Assembly (NCBI GenBank): GCA_018881555.1
Contig: JACAXG010000124.1
Location: 1,116,001-1,180,000, forward strand
Direction of reading: 5' to 3'
DNA length: 64,000 nucleotides
Source: Amblyornis subalaris
Taxonomy: Eukaryota > Chordata > Aves > Passeriformes > Ptilonorhynchidae
Shown piece by piece: positions 51,601 to 62,600 of this stretch; position 1 is the first letter of the stretch, and each line of letters begins with the position of its first letter. Under the pieces are notes generated by a model. It was not told the DNA's origin, made no database searches, and worked only from the letters and a program-made list of their open reading frames with translations. Position numbers and translations under genes: made by a program.

Positions 51601-54600
51601 TGTTTAGCACCAGTAACTAGAGCCACAAGAATTAAACTAAAATTACTTAGTTTTCCATTATCACAGTTTTAAAAAACTGAGTATTGACTTAAGAAGAGAA
51701 AATGTTATCCAACATATTAATCAGTACTGAAAATGAATCAATATTGGCACTTTTGTAATTTCACTAGAGCTTACGTATTGAAGACCGAGCAGAAGGTGGG
51801 GTAGGGGTTTGAAGCATTCTGTGAGAATGCTCTGGGAAAAAATATGCTGTTTAAATATATACAATCCTTATTATTAGATATTTATTATAATTATACTATA
51901 AAAATAAATATGAAAGATATGCAAATAAATTTTAATTAAATAAAAAGCACAAAGGCATATAAATAACTATACCTGATTAATAATAATTTATACTTGTTAT
52001 AATTTATCATTAAACCTTAGCTCCTAAAGCGGGACAAGCAATTTCAAGATTTATACTTTTTTTTAAAAAACAGATGACACAGTTTTCTGCTGTTTTAATG
52101 GCACTGTTTAAATAGGTGGCAATTTGAAGTATGGCATCATGGCTGAGCATTTCCAGCCTATATTAAGACTTGTTAAAAAGAAAAGCCAAAACCCCACAAT
52201 CTCTGGTATTTAAAAAAGAACTGGAAGGCAATTTTAAAAATGTATTAAAGTATTTACATACTCTTTAAGCAATTAAAGCTTTATTCAGCTCACAGGTTCT
52301 GGTTGTCAGTGACCAGCTACAACAGTATCTTTGTTTTATTGTAGCTTAAAACATCAAATANTTCTTTATTATCTGCTCACTGCAATTATCCATCCTGGGC
52401 ATCTCATTGGAATTAATCCAGAGACTAGTTCTGCAAGGTGTTGAGTTCCTTGCAAAAAATGCTGAGTGTCCTCAGATCTTATTAGTGAAACTGAAAGTCC
52501 TCAATGCCCTGAAGAATTAGGCAAAAATTCAAGTTTTGTTTCATTATCNACACCACAGCTTCTGAGATGGTTTGCACAGGCTCTAATGGCTACTGCACTA
52601 GTGGAGTCTGCTTCTCCCAGAGCAGTTTTGAGAATTGGAGCTGGAACACAGAAATCAACATTACTTTAGAGGGAGGGAACAACCTGCTGTGAAGATGCAA
52701 AGATGCCCTTTACCCTCCAGTAATAAACACACATACTTTTCTTACTTAGCTTGTGACTGGTATCATCAATCCAGAGACTTTGTCTGTGCTAATCCACATG
52801 GAAGATGCCTGGAAGGTCACACAAAACACCATTTCCTTCTGTGGAAAGCTGCCATCATTCTCAATGTTCTCAGCACTGCCAAGTATTTGATCTATAAACC
52901 TATATTTATGGCGACAGTTCACACTCGCACTGAAAATCTGCAAATCATTTTGCCAGCAGTCTTCAGTACATTAATTTGCAACACAGTTGGCAGAGCATAT
53001 AGTAAACATAGTGGTCATCCAGTTTCCTTCAAAGTTTGCCTCACCGACGGTGAGCATACTGTTTGCTTTAGCTCTGAAATCTTGTAGAAACGTGTGTTTT
53101 ATAAGGCAATAACATTCTACTTTGTTCTTGGAAATAAAAATAAGCTAATAAAAAAAAGAATTCACAAATGTTTTCTGTCACTATCTGCAGAATTTTCAGA
53201 CAAAAAATCAGAAGGTTTTTCTCACTTAGTATTAGCCTGTTTCTAATTTCTAAACCAAGTTTATTTTTTTGATCATAACACTAACAGGTCTGAAAGTTGT
53301 GGCTAAAAGATATACTGAGCAAGACCCAAATGGATACTACATCTTTCAAGAGTTCTTTAAAGTTGGTAAAAACTATTTAAAGGGAATGTTTTGAGGAGTA
53401 GTTTTCAAGGAATATTTTCACAAGAATATACTACTACAAAATGTAACATAAGATATGGAATGGGTAAGTATTTCCTGCATCCTGTGTGGATTCTCCACCT
53501 GCCTTTGCTTCCATCTTCTTCTGAATGTGTGGTGATCCTAGCAAGGTCTTTAATCAAACAAGTATTTGATCTTGTGATAGTTTTAACTAAGAGGATAACA
53601 AATTTAAAGTTTGTGTAGAAAGTCCTTGAAATAGTCAGCCCAAAACTAGCGAAAAATCCTGAAAGAACTCGAGGAAATGTAGGGCATTTGGGCAGCAGAC
53701 CAAGATTATGAGGAATGTAGAAAAATGTTCTCAGCTATGAAACAAAAGCCTCCCAAGTAGAGATGAAAATGAAGGAATAAACTGAGATGATAGATGCCAG
53801 GTCCAGGTTACTGAGTACAGCAAGTGGGGTGAAACAAAGCTGGAAAGCACTAGAAGACCACTGGGTTTAGAGTCAAGGAACTGAAAACTGTGAACTATTA
53901 CTTCTGGCATTTGTTGGGAGTGCCACAGTAAGTCAGCTTCCACAAGCAAAAAATGAGAGAAAGATGGATCTCTATATGGGCAGAAGGAGAGCAGGCAGAG
54001 GTCGCCAGCTTATGAAGGCCTATCAATTGTGTGTTGCCATTTTGCCAGTTCTTATACAGGACTTACACTGGAACCAGTTTCAAACAGAATGGGTTTCATG
54101 CTTTCTTTGTCATAATCACAGACGCGGAACCACATCAAACCACATGCAGGTTTATTTCTGGGAATAGCAAGGCCTTCTATTGCCCTTCATTCCTCTGAAT
54201 AAGCCAAATTTACTCATTTGTATGGAGGTGTTCATCACAATCTTGTATTTTTAGTCCTCAATATGGTATAGTATAGTAAGTTCAGAGAAAGAAGACAGGA
54301 AAAGAATAACATTTAAATAATTTGGAAAATACTGCAGTCAATAAATTATACTTTTGTTCTTCTCTAGTGAATTTCTCCCACCCTGACATGCTTGACAACT
54401 ATGCATTAGTTTAAAATTCCAATTTGTTAAACTGGCAGGTTGAAAAAAATTCTAAAANGTGCTTGTTTACTGGGGTAGAAATCTTGAACTGAATATGCCA
54501 AATTCTCAGCAGAAGTGGTTTTTGGATGAAGGCTGATCTCTGACCTTGTAATGTAATCTCTGCTGAAATCAGTGAAATGTGCATTTACTAAGCAGCAAAG

Positions 54601-57600
54601 AAATCAGTTCAAACACAGCATTCTTATCAGATATTGGAATTAGAATAGCTGCATCAAATCAAATATCCACTTTATTTTTATCTGTCTGAGGTTGTCCTTG
54701 ATATTTCTGAAGCTCAATCCAGATGAGATCACCAGACTTAAAAATTCTTGTTTTTCTTTGAAAGCTCTGTGTCCTCTTACAGATCCTCTCTGAGTCACAT
54801 GAGGTAAGGAAGATACATTCTTGCTGTTGCTAAAGCAGTAGAAAATGCANCAACAGAAGAAGGATGAATATAGACTATGTCTAATTTAGCAAGTAGAATG
54901 GTACAATGGCATTGAAATTTGTAGAGTGAATCATTTGCTGCAGAGGACCAGTAGACCATGTTTTATATATATTTTTATATATATATATATATACTTGAAA
55001 GGGTTATAGCTGACTAAGTCCAGTTTGATCCTGTGAGCTAATGGCCATTATAGGTTAGAGCTCATTAGTTGTGCTCTAACAGGACAGCACCTCTTACCAG
55101 TTCAGGGCCATCAGGAAAGAATTGAGTTAGAGCATCCTGAAAACACTTGGAGGTGAACTGAAGTACAATTGTTAAAAGACTCCTTATATTGAACACTAAA
55201 GTGGACACAGTTACAGATATCCTAGATAGTGTTGCTTAAGATTCCCCTAACAAATCGTATGCTGTTCAGGAAATTCACAATAGTAGCACATGCTAGCAGA
55301 AAGATCTTAGGGCAGCTAGACAACAAAAAACCACCTCAAAACAGTGGGATAATCCACTGATAGGACAGTCTTACACTTGTGAGATCGCGCTGTTCGTGAC
55401 TGCACAGAGAACTTTCTGGAATACAAATATAAAACCTCCAGAAGCCAAAACCATTCAAAACAAGTGTATTACACAGCCATACTTACAGGCACCTTTCTTC
55501 AGAGGTGTGGAGCTACAGTTAGTTTTTTCCTTTCTTTCCTGCATAAGAGGAAATGGCAAAAAGAAATGCAATTTTCTCTTTGAATATGTTTATTGTCTTA
55601 TATATTGGAATGGCATGTAGCAAATGGAAGCCTTATTCAGAGTGGAGTTTAGGATGCAGTGTTCTGCTCATTTTGTTTCAGAAAGCTTTTACCTTTTTGG
55701 AGTTTTTACCATTTCAGAGCTTTTAATGTACTGCAACCCTGATTTGGGAGTGTTTTTTCTTTTTTTNTGTTTTTATTTTGCTTGCTTCCCTGTGTGCAGA
55801 ATTTGAGGCTTCACCTGAAATTCTTCACCTCCTAGTTCATTTAAGAAAAAGTTGTTTGACCTTCTTCTATGTTAAATATATACATATAAAAACCTTATAA
55901 GATTTATGACTATTAAAAAGTCAGTTATTACTGAAATCATAGAAACCTTGACTGGAAATACTATTAACAAAAATTGAGCTATAAAAGCTATGCTAATCCC
56001 TTCTGGTAAATTCGAAGTATATTATAAACTGGTTTAATTTGAAGCATCTAATTTCCCTTCTCATAGAGATGAAAACAAGATCCTTTGAAAAATGAATAAT
56101 TAAAAAAAAATCAATATTTATTTTCATGTGGGAAGATACCTTGGGAAAAGTGGAAATACTTATGGATAATTTATTAGTAGTACCATCCTACTCCCACCCC
56201 ACAACGCTCTTCACTTAAGCTGTTCCGAGAGGCTGATTCCACACTGGGTTATTCACAGCAAGGATGGAAAAGAAGTTTGGGATAAAACATCAGAAGGAGG
56301 CGGAGGAAAAAAAAAGGTGTTTTTCAGATCAAACTGTAACTGAATCAAATCATTAGAACAAAAACCAACAAACCCCAACAACCTGACAGCTTGNTAATAA
56401 TGACTAATAACACTTCTATTAAAAGGGTAGATGGCATTTACATATTATTTATTTTAACAGTAAAAAGTATAGAAAAATGTTATTTTCATGTTGACAAGAT
56501 TTCTGAATGGTTTCTGCAATATCAGTGGGCAAAATTTACTTCCGTATAAGCCAGCCTATGAACAAACAGGCTTGAATGACTACAGCAGAAGACAGTATGG
56601 TAACATGGAAGTAATGTGGACATTAGAAGATGGCGGGGAATTAATCTAGTGAATAAAAGTACCTCAGGCCAATGATCTCACATCCATGTTATAAGGGTTT
56701 CAGCATGTTTTATTTTGGCATAGTTCTAGCCTGATTTCAACAGATTAAATAATCATTAACTTTTAGATCATCTCATGCATGCTCCTATAGCATTTCTTTC
56801 TCTTTTACTGTCATGTAAATAAAAATCCACCTTGTGTACTATAGGATCACCATTCAATACCAGGCTGGAAAATCAAGGTGATCAGAATATTAGCTTTAAA
56901 AGCTCATTTCTGATCTGAGGTAAAACATTAACAAAGATGAACCCATAAACTTGTGAAAGTAGTTTAAGTTGCTTGAAACATGTTCCACAGGCTGGACATG
57001 TTATAGAAATACCACTTGGTCTCTTAATATATATCTTACTTTGGTTCATCCAGGTTAGAAAAATCTGCAGTTTCACATGTGTTTACTGAAGAATAATAGT
57101 GTCTGCACTGGATACCAGGAGCTAGCTTGCCAACTGTTCAGCAGTTACCTCTCACAGAGTCCTGGGTTCCCAGGTCACTTCTGAAGAAAAAGTAGAAAAA
57201 AAAGGTAAGGCAATAGGAAACTCCAGTTTCAAGCCTGCCCTGTAGCAGGCAAAGTAGGGACTTGAATCAGACACTTTCATTAGGATTATTTCAATAAGGA
57301 TTGCATTTTCTTCCCCTGATGAAGTGACTATGAGTCTGAATCTTAGGATATTCACAACATTATCATATTTCAGATCAAATACAATCCAGAATGTTTCCAT
57401 TTTACATGAGAAAGTGAAGGAGAGCAGAGGAGCAGAGACATGCGTTTTTAACAATACTGAATAATTTTTCAGCACCCTCTCTTAAGAGCCTTCTGATANA
57501 ATGCTGCAGACTAAGTCTAGATATAGATAAGAATCTGGGTTTCTGGATCTAGTCTGAGTTACACTCATTCAATGGATTACACCATGAAGAAACAAATTTA

Positions 57601-58314
57601 CCTAAAACTATGTTAATTAAAAGCATTCAGTATCACAAGCTATTTATAAGATTTGCTGTACTTTTTATGTGTTTTAGACATATACCCTCCACATTAAATA
57701 AATGAATTTGAAAAAGAAACAGAAAAAGAAAATACCTGGAAGAACCAAATATTTTACCATTTTNGGAGTGGTATATTATCCTTTCTGACTGACCAAGTAA
57801 TGTAACAGAAAATACTTTATTAAAACAATTTTTTTCATTATTTGTGGCTACAAGCACGTGACTACACTCTATGTTCCTTCACAAGAAGTCCATTCTCTTC
57901 CTCCTTATCCTTACCCATTAATTCAGTGCTGAAGAAGCAATGAAAACCAGGATACTCTTCAGATAAAAAGGGAAATTCCATTAAGCAGAGGCAACTCAGC
58001 CAGACCATGTTGCAATGTTCACTGGACAAGATTAGCAGCAAGCAGAGCTCTGAATGGCCCTGAAGCTGCTGCGATTTGTATTTTAGGCTGGGAAGATTCC
58101 TTCAAGGCACAACAACTCTTTTGTATTAAAGCTGTNCAGAGAAACTTCCTTTGGGCTGAATTGAGTTCATTCAGACCTTAAAGTTCATAATTGTTCATCA
58201 CAAAACACTTTAACAATTAAAGATATCCTTCTTTGATAGAAATCAGCAGGGTCTACCAGAAATTCCACCTATTTTCTCCAAGTTGAAGCCTACTATTCCA
58301 ACATATTTTACTAT
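48620..58314. other. AT-rich non-coding DNA, no supported gene
   Basis: This holds the longest frames of the window, 50599-51108 (169 codons, +) and 52635-53087 (150 codons, +). Neither has a recognisable domain, consistent codon bias or transcript signals. A less AT-rich patch lies at about 50590-50770. A very AT-rich stretch lies at about 51840-52010 and a TA repeat at 54964-54993. No mobile element was recognised with confidence. Confidence 0.55.
54964..54993 (+). repeat. TA dinucleotide repeat
   Basis: Interrupted TA repeat with a short T run in the middle. Low complexity. Confidence 0.9.
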
Positions 58315-58320
58315 ACCTAC
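58315..58320 (+). repeat. Target-site duplication, left copy (ACCTAC)
   Basis: Exact match to 58678-58683, on either side of the LTR. Six bases fits ERVK-type integration. Confidence 0.88.
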
Positions 58321-58677
58321 TGTTGTAAGGCATGAAAACCCTGTCAGGGTGCCCCAGCCAAGTTGTCTTCAGTACCTTTATCAGGGCCTGAGGAATGCAA
58401 GCAGTTCTAAATTGGGAACGAAGATGTTAGAAGAGAGAATAACAAGATAGTGAAAAGAAACCAGATGAAGAGGGACTGTACCATCCTGGACTGAAACCAA
58501 TCAGGTGTCCTGAGAGGTGCATGCAGGGNGCGTGAACAGTGCGGGAGACCCAATCGGGTCGTGCGTGATCGCATGAACTACAGCTGCAGAAATGCATAAG
58601 AATGGAGTAATGTAAACAATAAACGGACTCTCGCGTAATCATAATGATTCGTTGTACGAAGGTCCCGTGCTCCCGCA
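58321..58677 (+). mobile_element. Solo LTR of an ERVK-type endogenous retrovirus
   Basis: The 357-base element begins TGTTGTAAGG and ends GCTCCCGCA, so it has TG...CA ends, and is flanked by a perfect ACCTAC duplication. The 3' third is unusually CpG-rich for this window (GCGTGAAC, AATCGGGTCGTGCGTGATCG, CTCGCGTAATC). The polyadenylation signal AATAAA lies at 58618-58623, followed by an R-U5 stretch typical of avian ERVK LTRs. A weak TATA-like CATAAG lies near 58595. No retroviral gene sequence adjoins it, so it is a solo LTR. Retained CpGs and the intact duplication suggest it is fairly young. Confidence 0.9.
58618..58623 (+). terminator. LTR polyadenylation signal
   Basis: AATAAA within the solo LTR, 54 bases before its 3' end. 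Confidence 0.7.
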
Positions 58678-58683
58678 ACCTAC
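58678..58683 (+). repeat. Target-site duplication, right copy (ACCTAC)
   Basis: Exact copy of 58315-58320, directly after the terminal CA of the LTR. Confidence 0.88.
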
Positions 58684-58804
58684 CACATCCCAATGTGGAA
58701 AGAGGACAACTGCCACAGTTTTGTGGCAAGAGGAAGGGCTGATCTGTGTACATCAGTGGCTTTTTGATGGAGGAGATGACTTGCAGACAGTGAACATGAG
58801 AGNA

Positions 58805-58855
58805 GACAGATACCTGTCTCCAGACAGGTCTGACAGATATCTGACAGATACCTGT
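58805..58855. repeat. Compact palindromic and tandem repeat cluster
   Basis: Within 51 bases there is a palindrome, ACCTGTCT (58812-58819), CC, AGACAGGT (58822-58829). An 11-base unit TCTGACAGATA occurs twice in tandem (58829-58839 and 58840-58850). GACAGATACCTGT occurs twice (58805-58817 and 58843-58855). The cluster lies about 130 bases after the solo LTR. It is probably a small locally amplified motif. Confidence 0.85.
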
Positions 58856-59529
58856 ACTTTATGAGATTGGTGAGCTGCTGCTTAGAGAAGAAAGTCAAAT
58901 GTCTACATTTTGGGCAAGGGATGCTTGCTTAGGAAGAAGTAGTTTGATGCTTCTGCTGGGGGCAGGCTGTGTTTAGAGAGAATGAACTGCAAATGACCTG
59001 CAAGATCCAAACCCTAGAATCACTTCCTATGGCAGATGAGGTTAAACGTTCCTGAAAACTGTAGCTCTTTTTCCTAAGTTATTACAATAAGAATCCTTCT
59101 AAAATGTTCAGCCACCTTCCAGATAAAGATTTCTGTTAGCCCTGTCTCTGTGAGGATGGTACTTTGCCATGTAAATTAATGCTAGGGTTTCCTGAAGTGT
59201 GGCTGTACCACAATCAATAAAAAGTACACTGATTATTTTAGATGATTCAGGGTGATATTCCTAAGGAAAAGAGCTGTGTCAAAGAAGGAGAATCCCAAAG
59301 ACATCATGCTCTTGCTTAAATGCGGAAAATTTAATAGAGAGGGTGCTCCTTGTCCTTTTACTCCAATGCATCANGATGATGTCTTCTGAGAGCAATTAGA
59401 AGCAAATTTTCCCCAGGAAGGAACAACTGCAAGTTGATGAGGACTAAGAAGGGACTGAAGCCAGTATTTCAGCACTAAGAGCTTCCTTAACATAAGAGCT
59501 GAAAATAGCAAAGAATTCTAAAAAAATGC
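58856..59529. other. Unique non-coding sequence
   Basis: No gene or repeat could be supported between the palindromic cluster and the next CR1 fragment. Confidence 0.5.
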
Positions 59530-59845
59530 TCAGTATCCACTAGATCACACATAGAACACTGCATATAGCTTTGGGATCTACAGTACCAGAAAAGCATGGA
59601 TCAATAGGCATAAATTGAAACTAGGGAGGTATGGACTAGTTTTCATCATGCGAACAGCCAAGCAGTGGAAAACGTTGATCACAGAAGTTGTGCAGTTTCC
59701 ATCCTTGGAGGTTTCAAGATCCAACTGGATAAAACCCTGAGCAACCTCATCTTACTTTGCAGACCTTGCTTTCTGTAGAAGGCTTGACTAAAGATCTTCA
59801 GAGATTAGTTCTGAAGGGAAAGATGCTATGATCCTCTGGGACAAT
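59530..59845 (+). mobile_element. CR1 LINE 3' fragment, plus strand
   Basis: In sense orientation the fragment runs through the CR1 ORF2 end. It starts with TAGAACACTGCATATAGCTTTGGG-like sequence (the LEYC-QFW region), then CAGTACCAGAAAAGCATGGA. The core at 59650-59730 follows, encoding an MRTAKQW...LITEVVQFPSLEV-like stretch that corresponds to the RVTEHW-RLPREVVESPSLEIF region. It ends with GATGCTATGATCCTCTGGG. Stops and indels interrupt the frame and it has diverged well. It is 5'-truncated and inactive, and is the only CR1 copy here on the plus strand. Confidence 0.8.
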
Positions 59846-61440
59846 TTAAAAACTAGAAGGTTCAAGATGGACAGTATTTGAAGCTCAAACTTAAAGGCCT
59901 CATAAAACAGTTCTACAATTTAGTAAGCAACATTAAGGAAAAAAATTTCTTGGGTTAGTACAAGCAGACTGAACTACTCTGCACTGTATAGACCTTTCTT
60001 TTTCAGTTGTTTCTTTTCTATTTTACAAAAACAACTAAAGAAACGATACAATTGTCTTTGGAATAAACAGCTCAAGAGCATCTGAGCAGAAGCAGCAATC
60101 AAGACAGGATGATTCAATTTCTAATTCCCCAAATTACTGTTCTATGCAATGAAAGTGGTAGAAATGAGCAAATCTCCAATTATGCCTTGCTGGCATTGTG
60201 ATGTTGACACAAATCATATAGGTATTAAGACTATCAATATGCTTCAGAAGCAATCTCCAAACTACTGGTAGACAATCTGCACTGTTACTGTGGTCCTTTG
60301 GCAGATTCAATCCGACACCTTATAAGTCCTTTCTATTGACAGTTTTTTAGAGGGGCAACAGCAATTCCTGATTTACCCACTATTAAACTCAGATAAACTT
60401 CCCACACATAAAAATTCAGAACAAGAAAAATGAGTCAAAAATACATGCAGAATACTGATTCTTCCATGGGTTTCCAAAGCAAAACTCAAATAGCAGTTTT
60501 TGTAAGAAAATGTTGATTCCCACAATAAAGGCTATCAAAACTTCTCAAATTTATTGCAAACAAACACAATAAATTTCACTGGTATCCAAATTACCTATTA
60601 ACCACTTAAATAAGTAGTAATAAAATTCATAGCGATATAGGAAGGTCAGAATACAGGAATCTACAAAAGTATAGGATTCATTAGAAATATGAGTAAAGCA
60701 AATTAATATTAAGCCATGAAAACACAGATATTGGTAAAGATATGAAAGACTCCTGAACACAATTTTTATAGAAGAGCAGAAACTAGGACAGCAGTCTTTA
60801 TATTTTGGAAATGAAGAGAAAATCAGATTCACAGGTATGGTATATAACAGGTAACGTTATATGTATGTTATACATATGGTTATATACATAATGTTATACA
60901 TATGGTATATGTAACAGGTATATGACTCTTAAAGCAAATCTACCATGTCATTGAAAAAGTCTGTACCACACAACACTGGTGATACTGCATTAGAAGTGTG
61001 TTTTCTATTTCAATTCCTTCTTACCAAAAAATAAATGGAAGCATGTAGAAAACAACTGTTACAAGAGGNCAAGAAGAGCTATTTTTCTGTAAAGCAAGAA
61101 AAAAATTACTGTGTGAAACATAGAAGCAAGCTTAGCTCTGCCATATACTTGGAGAGCAGATTCCACCTGGAATGAAATAGTATCTCAAAAGCTTTCAACT
61201 AGCAAGACTTGTTAGACTGAAAAACTATCCTGCAGTCCTTGAATTACTTGGGATAGATAAAAAGACACAAAAATAAAGTATACACTAGGGATAAGTTCTT
61301 CCTTGATAAAAAGAGAGACTAGAAAGTAGATTTTGCACCTGTGAGTGAAAACTGAATATGACCCAGCTGCTTTGTCTGGCTTGCTTTCTAAAGTATGCAT
61401 TTATTTATAAAGTACTTGGGAAAATAACTTTCAATCATGT
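59846..61440. other. AT-rich non-coding DNA with an AT minisatellite
   Basis: No gene is supported. A short AT-rich tandem repeat lies at 60841-60925. Confidence 0.55.
60841..60925 (+). repeat. AT-rich tandem repeat, about 26-base period
   Basis: GTTATACATATGGT occurs at 60867-60880 and again 26 bases later at 60893-60906, embedded in further TATATAAC/GTATATG variants. Two or three degenerate units are present. Confidence 0.8.
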
Positions 61441-62600
61441 ATACAGATTTTAGGTTCATATATCCAAAATCTAAGTGAAGTGGTTAGCAGTGGGAAGTGA
61501 TTATCGGCTTTGGCATTTAAGCAACCTGAATAGGAATTCAAATTAAATTTAATAGCTCAGAAAAATAAGTGCAGGAGGATCATCTTCATGTCAATTTGTC
61601 TGGCAGCTCATTCATTACTAGGTCATACTTTATGTGGCATACCCAATTTCTGCAGAGAGAAAAGCCTCTAATTAGATAACAATACAAATGATGGAAAATC
61701 TTTCTAAAGCTAGTAAGAAACTCAGTTTTGCTGTGCTTGTAGTGCTCCACTCTCCTTGCTGATAAGTGAAAAGACTTCCAAGCACATACCCTGTAACATA
61801 CATATCACTTGTTATCAGAGAAAATTGTCATTTTCTCTGATAACACAGTTAGCTTGTCTTACCCGACAGTTACATCTCATTATTATTTGAGAAAAATGCT
61901 GATTTTTGCAAAAAAAACTGGCAAGATTCCAGAGGATGGCATTTAGTCATTGAACATCATTCCATAGCTTGTCATGTCTCAGCATGCGGGGATTATTTTT
62001 CAAGACATTTTTCATTTTGCACTCATACAAAATGAAGACTTTTCCCCCCTTACCCACGGGGAGGGTTTTTGATTAAAATAGGAGGTTTTTTTATTTGGAC
62101 AGGAAAGGTACACGCTGTCATTAATAATTTAATTTTATTTTTCTTTGGCAGAAGCAATTCTGAGATGCCTAAAAGGTTGCCTTGTCTTAAAACATAATCA
62201 CTGAAAGATGCTAATTCTTCATAATTTGGAACGCTTAATAAAGTGTCCTATAAATCATCTATTTTAAGAATTCAAATTTCATTTATTGTAGTGTGTCACT
62301 TTGCATCTGTGTTTTATTACTTCCTCTGTGGTATACAGCATGGGCCTGATATTTGAAAGATTTTATGACACTGTATTACCATAGGTATGATTTTAAAATA
62401 ATTTATTAAATTATAGTGCTCAGATTATGCCCTCAGATATCTATTGTATATTGGTAGAAAAGTAGATATTTTTTACATGATCACAAATTTTACTTTATTA
62501 AAATTCAATATTAGCAATTAATTTTTTAAAAGCCTGATTTTACCACAGCAGTTTCAGAGCCAAACACCAAAAACTCGGAAAGGGAATCCAATGCGCACAG
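61440..62600. promoter_or_regulatory. Candidate conserved non-coding block
   Basis: This long stretch is free of recognised repeats and sustained frames. It has many TAAT-type cores (TTAATAATTTAAT, ATTAGATAAC), an unusual CCCCCCTTACCCACGGGGAGGG patch near 62043-62064, and an exact hairpin at 61810-61845. It reads like vertebrate conserved non-coding sequence. This is a reading impression, with no alignment behind it. Confidence 0.2.
61810..61845. repeat. Perfect 16-bp stem hairpin, 4-base loop
   Basis: The left arm TGTTATCAGAGAAAAT (61810-61825), loop TGTC (61826-61829) and right arm ATTTTCTCTGATAACA (61830-61845) pair with no mismatch. Pairing stops abruptly beyond the arms, which makes a microRNA precursor unlikely (stem too short). 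Whether it is transcribed cannot be told. Confidence 0.95.

Noticed and set aside
52635..53087. 150-codon frame (+)
   Set aside because: No recognisable similarity or transcript signals, and the composition resembles translated non-coding DNA.
61810..61845. Hairpin as a microRNA precursor
   Set aside because: The stem is only 16 pairs and pairing does not continue outside it, so it is too short for a typical precursor.
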